From: Opitutia bacterium
GTDB lineage: Bacteria; Verrucomicrobiota; Verrucomicrobiia; Opitutales; Seribacteraceae
Reading direction: 5' to 3'
Assembly: GCA_018695085.1 (NCBI GenBank)
Contig: JABHOU010000101.1
Location: 1-8,239 of the forward strand
Length of the DNA: 8,239 bases
Shown here: positions 5,484 to 8,239 of the stretch, piece by piece
Layout: each line of letters opens with the position of its first letter
Numbering within the stretch: the first letter of the stretch is position 1
Translations under genes and position numbers: made by a program
The notes under the pieces: model-generated
What the model was told of the DNA's origin: nothing
The model's database searches: none
The model's input: only the letters and a program-made list of their open reading frames with translations

Positions 5484-8239
5484 ATGAAGCTTAACCATTT
5501 CTCTTTTTACTGGATTCTAACTGTGTCTGATCCCATGAAACCAATCGCCCAACTCTTCTTTGTACTATTATTCATCTCCCGCACTTTTGCTGTTCCCGTA
5601 GGGTTAAAGAAGGATTCCCGAGTTGTTCTTGTCGGCAATGGCCTGGGGGCTCGAATGATTCACTACGGTCACTTCGAGACTGAAATACACCAACGTTATC
5701 CACAGCACCGACTGATTATTCGCAATATGTGCGACGAGGGGAATACTCCAGGTTTTAGACCTCACTCGGCCCGTAACAACCCATGGGCATTCCCAGGTGC
5801 GGAAAAGTTGCGTACACTTGAAACCTCCAGAGACCGTTGGGGTTCAGGTAATGTTGGTAACGGACATTATAAAACCTCTGATGAGTGGCTGAAGACCTTA
5901 AAACCGGATCTCGTGGTTGCTTTCTTTGGTTATGGGGAATCCTTTGCCGGTGTTCGAGGTCTGGCCGCCTTTAGGGCGGAATTGGAAGGTTTTGTGAAGC
6001 ATACTTTGTCTACCAAGTACAACGGTCGAAAGGCTCCGAACCTTGCTCTCGTTTCACCTATTGCCTTTCAGGATTTGTCGGCTATTTACGGCACGCCCAA
6101 TGGGGGCGACGAAAACATAAACCTCGCCCTCTACACCAGTGTGATGAAGGAGATAGCATCAAATCACAAGGTACACTTTGTAGATCTGTTTTCACCCACT
6201 TTGGCATGGTTTGAATCAAGTGCCAAGCCACTCACTCGTGATGGCGCTCTTCTGACTGGCGAAGGTTACGCCAAGTTGTCTCCCCTACTGGCCGATCGTC
6301 TTTTCGGTAAGGTCAAACCGTTTTCAACCCCGGATCTTTTTCGTCTCAAGAAATCGGTGGAGGAAAAGAATTGGCTGTGGCTCAATTACTATAAGATTCC
6401 TAACGGGGTTCATGTTTTTGGACGTCGGCACAATCCGTTTGGCCCTAAGAACTATCCTGCAGAGCTTCAAAAGCTTGACCAAATGATGAGTGTTCGTGAT
6501 CAGGGCGTATGGGCGGCATTGGCCGATGAACCGTTCGATATGGCTGCTGGTGATTCCAAGACCGACGTCTTGCCGGATATGGGACCGAATAGGGCGAAAT
6601 ACCTTTCGATCGATGATGCGACCAAGGCCATCGCCGTCCCCGAGGGTTACAAGATCGAATTGTTCGCGTCCGAGCGCGAATTTCCATACTTGGCGAATCC
6701 CGTTCAGCTTTCTTTCGATAATCGTGGTCGCCTCTGGGTTGCCACTATGCCTAGCTATCCTCACTACCGACCCGGCGATCCCAAACCAGACGACAAGCTG
6801 CTGATCCTCGAGGATACCAATGCCGACGGAAAGGCTGACAAACAGACCGTTTTTGCCGATGGATTGCACCTGCCCATGGGTTTTGAGTTTGGAGCTGAAG
6901 GGGTCTATCTAGCGCAGGGGTATTCTCTCGTTCACCTGCGGGACACCGACGGGGATGACAGGGCAGACTCCAGAGAGATCGTATTAAGTGGTTTCGACGA
7001 TCACGACACCCATCATGCCATTTCCGCTTTCTGCGCCGATCCATCCGGTGCCATCTTCATGGGGGAGGGGACTTTTCTTCACAGTAATGTTGAAACGGCT
7101 TATGGCACGGTGCGAAGTTCCAATGGCGGCTTTTTCCGGTATAATCCGAAGCGACGTCATCTTGAGCGAACCGTTCGCCTATCCATTCCCAATCCTTGGG
7201 GGATTGCATTTGATGAATGGGGGCAAAACTTTTTTGCGGATACTTCCGACCCCAGCATGCGCTGGATGCTTCCGGGGTCGGTCCGGGTGGGATATGGTAG
7301 GTTCGCCACGAACCCGCCAAATATCTTGTCAGTCCGTGTACGCCCGACCTCAGGTCTGGAGTTTGTATCCAGTCGTCATTTCCCCGATGAGGTTCAAGGC
7401 GACATTCTTATCAACAACACTATTGGTTTTCAGGGAACGAAGCAGCACACCCTTGTTGACGACGGGACGGGCTACAAGAGTACCTTCCGCCACGATTTGG
7501 TGAAGGGTTCGGACCGAAATTTTCGACCGGTGGATATGGAGTTTGCTCCCGATGGGTCTCTTTATCTGGTCGATTGGCACAATGCCCTTATCGGCCATAT
7601 GCAGCACAGTGCTCGTGATCCTAGTCGAGACCATACACATGGGCGAATTTACCGAATTACTTATCCTTCCCGACCTTTGGTCGAAGTCGCCGAGGTGGCG
7701 GGGGCAAGTTTGGAGCGCCTGTTGGAGAACCTAAAACTGCCTGAATATCGCACGCGATATCGTACGCGCCGTGAATTGCGCGGACGTGATACAGTTGCCG
7801 TACTTTCTGTACTTGAGAAATGGATAGCGAAATTGGACGAGAACGAACCCTCGTATGAACATCATTTGCTAGAGGCTCTGTGGGTTAGCTGGGGCTTGAA
7901 CCAGGTTGATCAAGATCTCCTTCACCAACTCCTCGGTGCTAAGGATTACCGTGCTCGAAGTGCCGCCGTGCGAGTGCTTCGCTACAGTGGACACCAAATC
8001 ACCGACCAGGTTTCCTTGTTGAAACGGGCGGCTGGAGACGATCATGGACGAGTCCGCATGGAAGCCGTAGTTGCTGCTTCTTGGCTGGGTAAGAAAGATG
8101 GATTGGCGGTATTGAAAGCGGCAAAGCCAAGCAAAAAAACGAACAAAGTAGTGAAAACCGGAGTGGGCCGCCTCGATGAACAAGGTGTTCTTCATTTTGC
8201 CGACCCTTCCCTCAAGTCTACCGAGGTGGATACGATAAC
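5484..8239 (+). CDS. Exported PVC-type SGNH-propeller-HEAT protein (putative membrane-bound dehydrogenase / PVC-type haem-binding family), 3'-truncated by the window edge
   Basis: The frame stays open from 5484 to the last base, about 918 codons with no stop. Residues about 18-36 (KPIAQLFFVLLFISRTFA) form a signal peptide; starting at ATG 5535 would give a more ordinary one. Residues about 46-275 form an SGNH/GDSL-like domain: VLVGNGLGARM, FFGYGES, LVSPIAFQ, VDLFSPT and DGALLTGEGY. A family-specific linker follows (NWLWLNYYKIPNGVHVFGRR). Residues about 372-730 are the propeller annotated in this family as a membrane-bound dehydrogenase domain: VPEGYKIELFASE, LWVATMPSYP, calcium-type loops DTNADGKAD and DTDGDDRAD, NNTIGFQGTKQH, and FRPVDMEFAPDGSLYLVDWH followed by DPSRDHTHGRIYRI. 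From about 735, helical HEAT-like repeats begin (YEHHLLEALW, RARSAAVRVLRY, GRVRMEAVVAASW). Homologues often end in a CxxCH haem domain, not visible here. The dehydrogenase label is historical; the reaction and substrate are unknown. Confidence 0.88.
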   Translation, partial: MKLNHFSFYWILTVSDPMKPIAQLFFVLLFISRTFAVPVGLKKDSRVVLVGNGLGARMIHYGHFETEIHQRYPQHRLIIRNMCDEGNTPGFRPHSARNNPWAFPGAEKLRTLETSRDRWGSGNVGNGHYKTSDEWLKTLKPDLVVAFFGYGESFAGVRGLAAFRAELEGFVKHTLSTKYNGRKAPNLALVSPIAFQDLSAIYGTPNGGDENINLALYTSVMKEIASNHKVHFVDLFSPTLAWFESSAKPLTRDGALLTGEGYAKLSPLLADRLFGKVKPFSTPDLFRLKKSVEEKNWLWLNYYKIPNGVHVFGRRHNPFGPKNYPAELQKLDQMMSVRDQGVWAALADEPFDMAAGDSKTDVLPDMGPNRAKYLSIDDATKAIAVPEGYKIELFASEREFPYLANPVQLSFDNRGRLWVATMPSYPHYRPGDPKPDDKLLILEDTNADGKADKQTVFADGLHLPMGFEFGAEGVYLAQGYSLVHLRDTDGDDRADSREIVLSGFDDHDTHHAISAFCADPSGAIFMGEGTFLHSNVETAYGTVRSSNGGFFRYNPKRRHLERTVRLSIPNPWGIAFDEWGQNFFADTSDPSMRWMLPGSVRVGYGRFATNPPNILSVRVRPTSGLEFVSSRHFPDEVQGDILINNTIGFQGTKQHTLVDDGTGYKSTFRHDLVKGSDRNFRPVDMEFAPDGSLYLVDWHNALIGHMQHSARDPSRDHTHGRIYRITYPSRPLVEVAEVAGASLERLLENLKLPEYRTRYRTRRELRGRDTVAVLSVLEKWIAKLDENEPSYEHHLLEALWVSWGLNQVDQDLLHQLLGAKDYRARSAAVRVLRYSGHQITDQVSLLKRAAGDDHGRVRMEAVVAASWLGKKDGLAVLKAAKPSKKTNKVVKTGVGRLDEQGVLHFADPSLKSTEVDTI
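7745..7769 (+). repeat. 12-nt imperfect tandem repeat (YRTR-YRTR) with a nested palindrome
   Basis: Codons at 7746-7757 and 7758-7769 both encode Tyr-Arg-Thr-Arg and differ only at three positions (two of them third codon positions). Inside them ATATCGC (7745-7751) and GCGATAT (7754-7760) form a palindrome with a 2-nt centre. It lies at the propeller-to-HEAT junction, where relatives also carry an Arg-rich TRYRxRREL segment, so local duplication is possible but protein constraint may explain most of it. Confidence 0.45.

Noticed and set aside
6324..6869. A 181-residue minus-strand open frame opposite the SGNH-propeller-HEAT gene
   Set aside because: The plus strand has continuous, strongly family-like coding sequence here; the minus-strand product shows no recognisable motifs and is a shadow.
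6988..7503. A 171-residue plus-strand open frame in another frame of the propeller region
   Set aside because: It lies inside the real frame, which carries conserved propeller motifs; this one is Pro/Arg/Ser-rich and resembles nothing.

Overview
The window most likely comes from a PVC-group bacterium, probably Verrucomicrobiota (Planctomycetota is the alternative). The strongest sign is the rightmost gene, whose order of SGNH-like domain, propeller and HEAT repeats is characteristic of secreted proteins in these phyla. A secreted PQQ-like propeller with EF-hands and a Bacteroidota/Verrucomicrobiota-style topoisomerase IV A subunit agree with this. No tRNA, rRNA, CRISPR array, insertion sequence or phage gene is visible.

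Left block (1-2940, + strand): the 3' two thirds of a ParC-type topoisomerase subunit, cut by the left edge; a complete multi-pass SEC59/DGK1/VTE5-type lipid or polyprenol kinase 32 nt downstream; then the remains of a YdjM/DUF457-type membrane metal-dependent hydrolase. That third gene keeps its recognisable N-terminal third, but spread over three reading frames and without its C-terminal part, so I call it a pseudogene. The three lie head to tail with short gaps and may be, or have been, one transcript.

Middle block (2935-5383, - strand): an intact DUF3050 protein (predicted haem-oxygenase-like fold), which converges on the decayed hydrolase, and a 510-residue exported PQQ-like beta-propeller protein carrying two canonical EF-hand loops between its blades.

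Right block (5384-8239): a 100-bp divergent intergenic region with a plausible sigma70 promoter and a perfect 7-7-7 inverted repeat that overlaps the ribosome binding site of the next gene. That gene is a very large exported protein with no stop codon before the right edge. It has a signal peptide, a degenerate SGNH domain lacking the usual catalytic residues, a PVC-type propeller, and HEAT-like helices; homologues often end in a CxxCH haem-binding domain, which would lie outside the window.

The two exported genes are divergent and may be co-regulated from the shared region. I did not find a convincing new multi-gene system. The points most worth a second look are the frame-broken hydrolase, the inverted repeat over the ribosome binding site, and the pseudo-SGNH domain.
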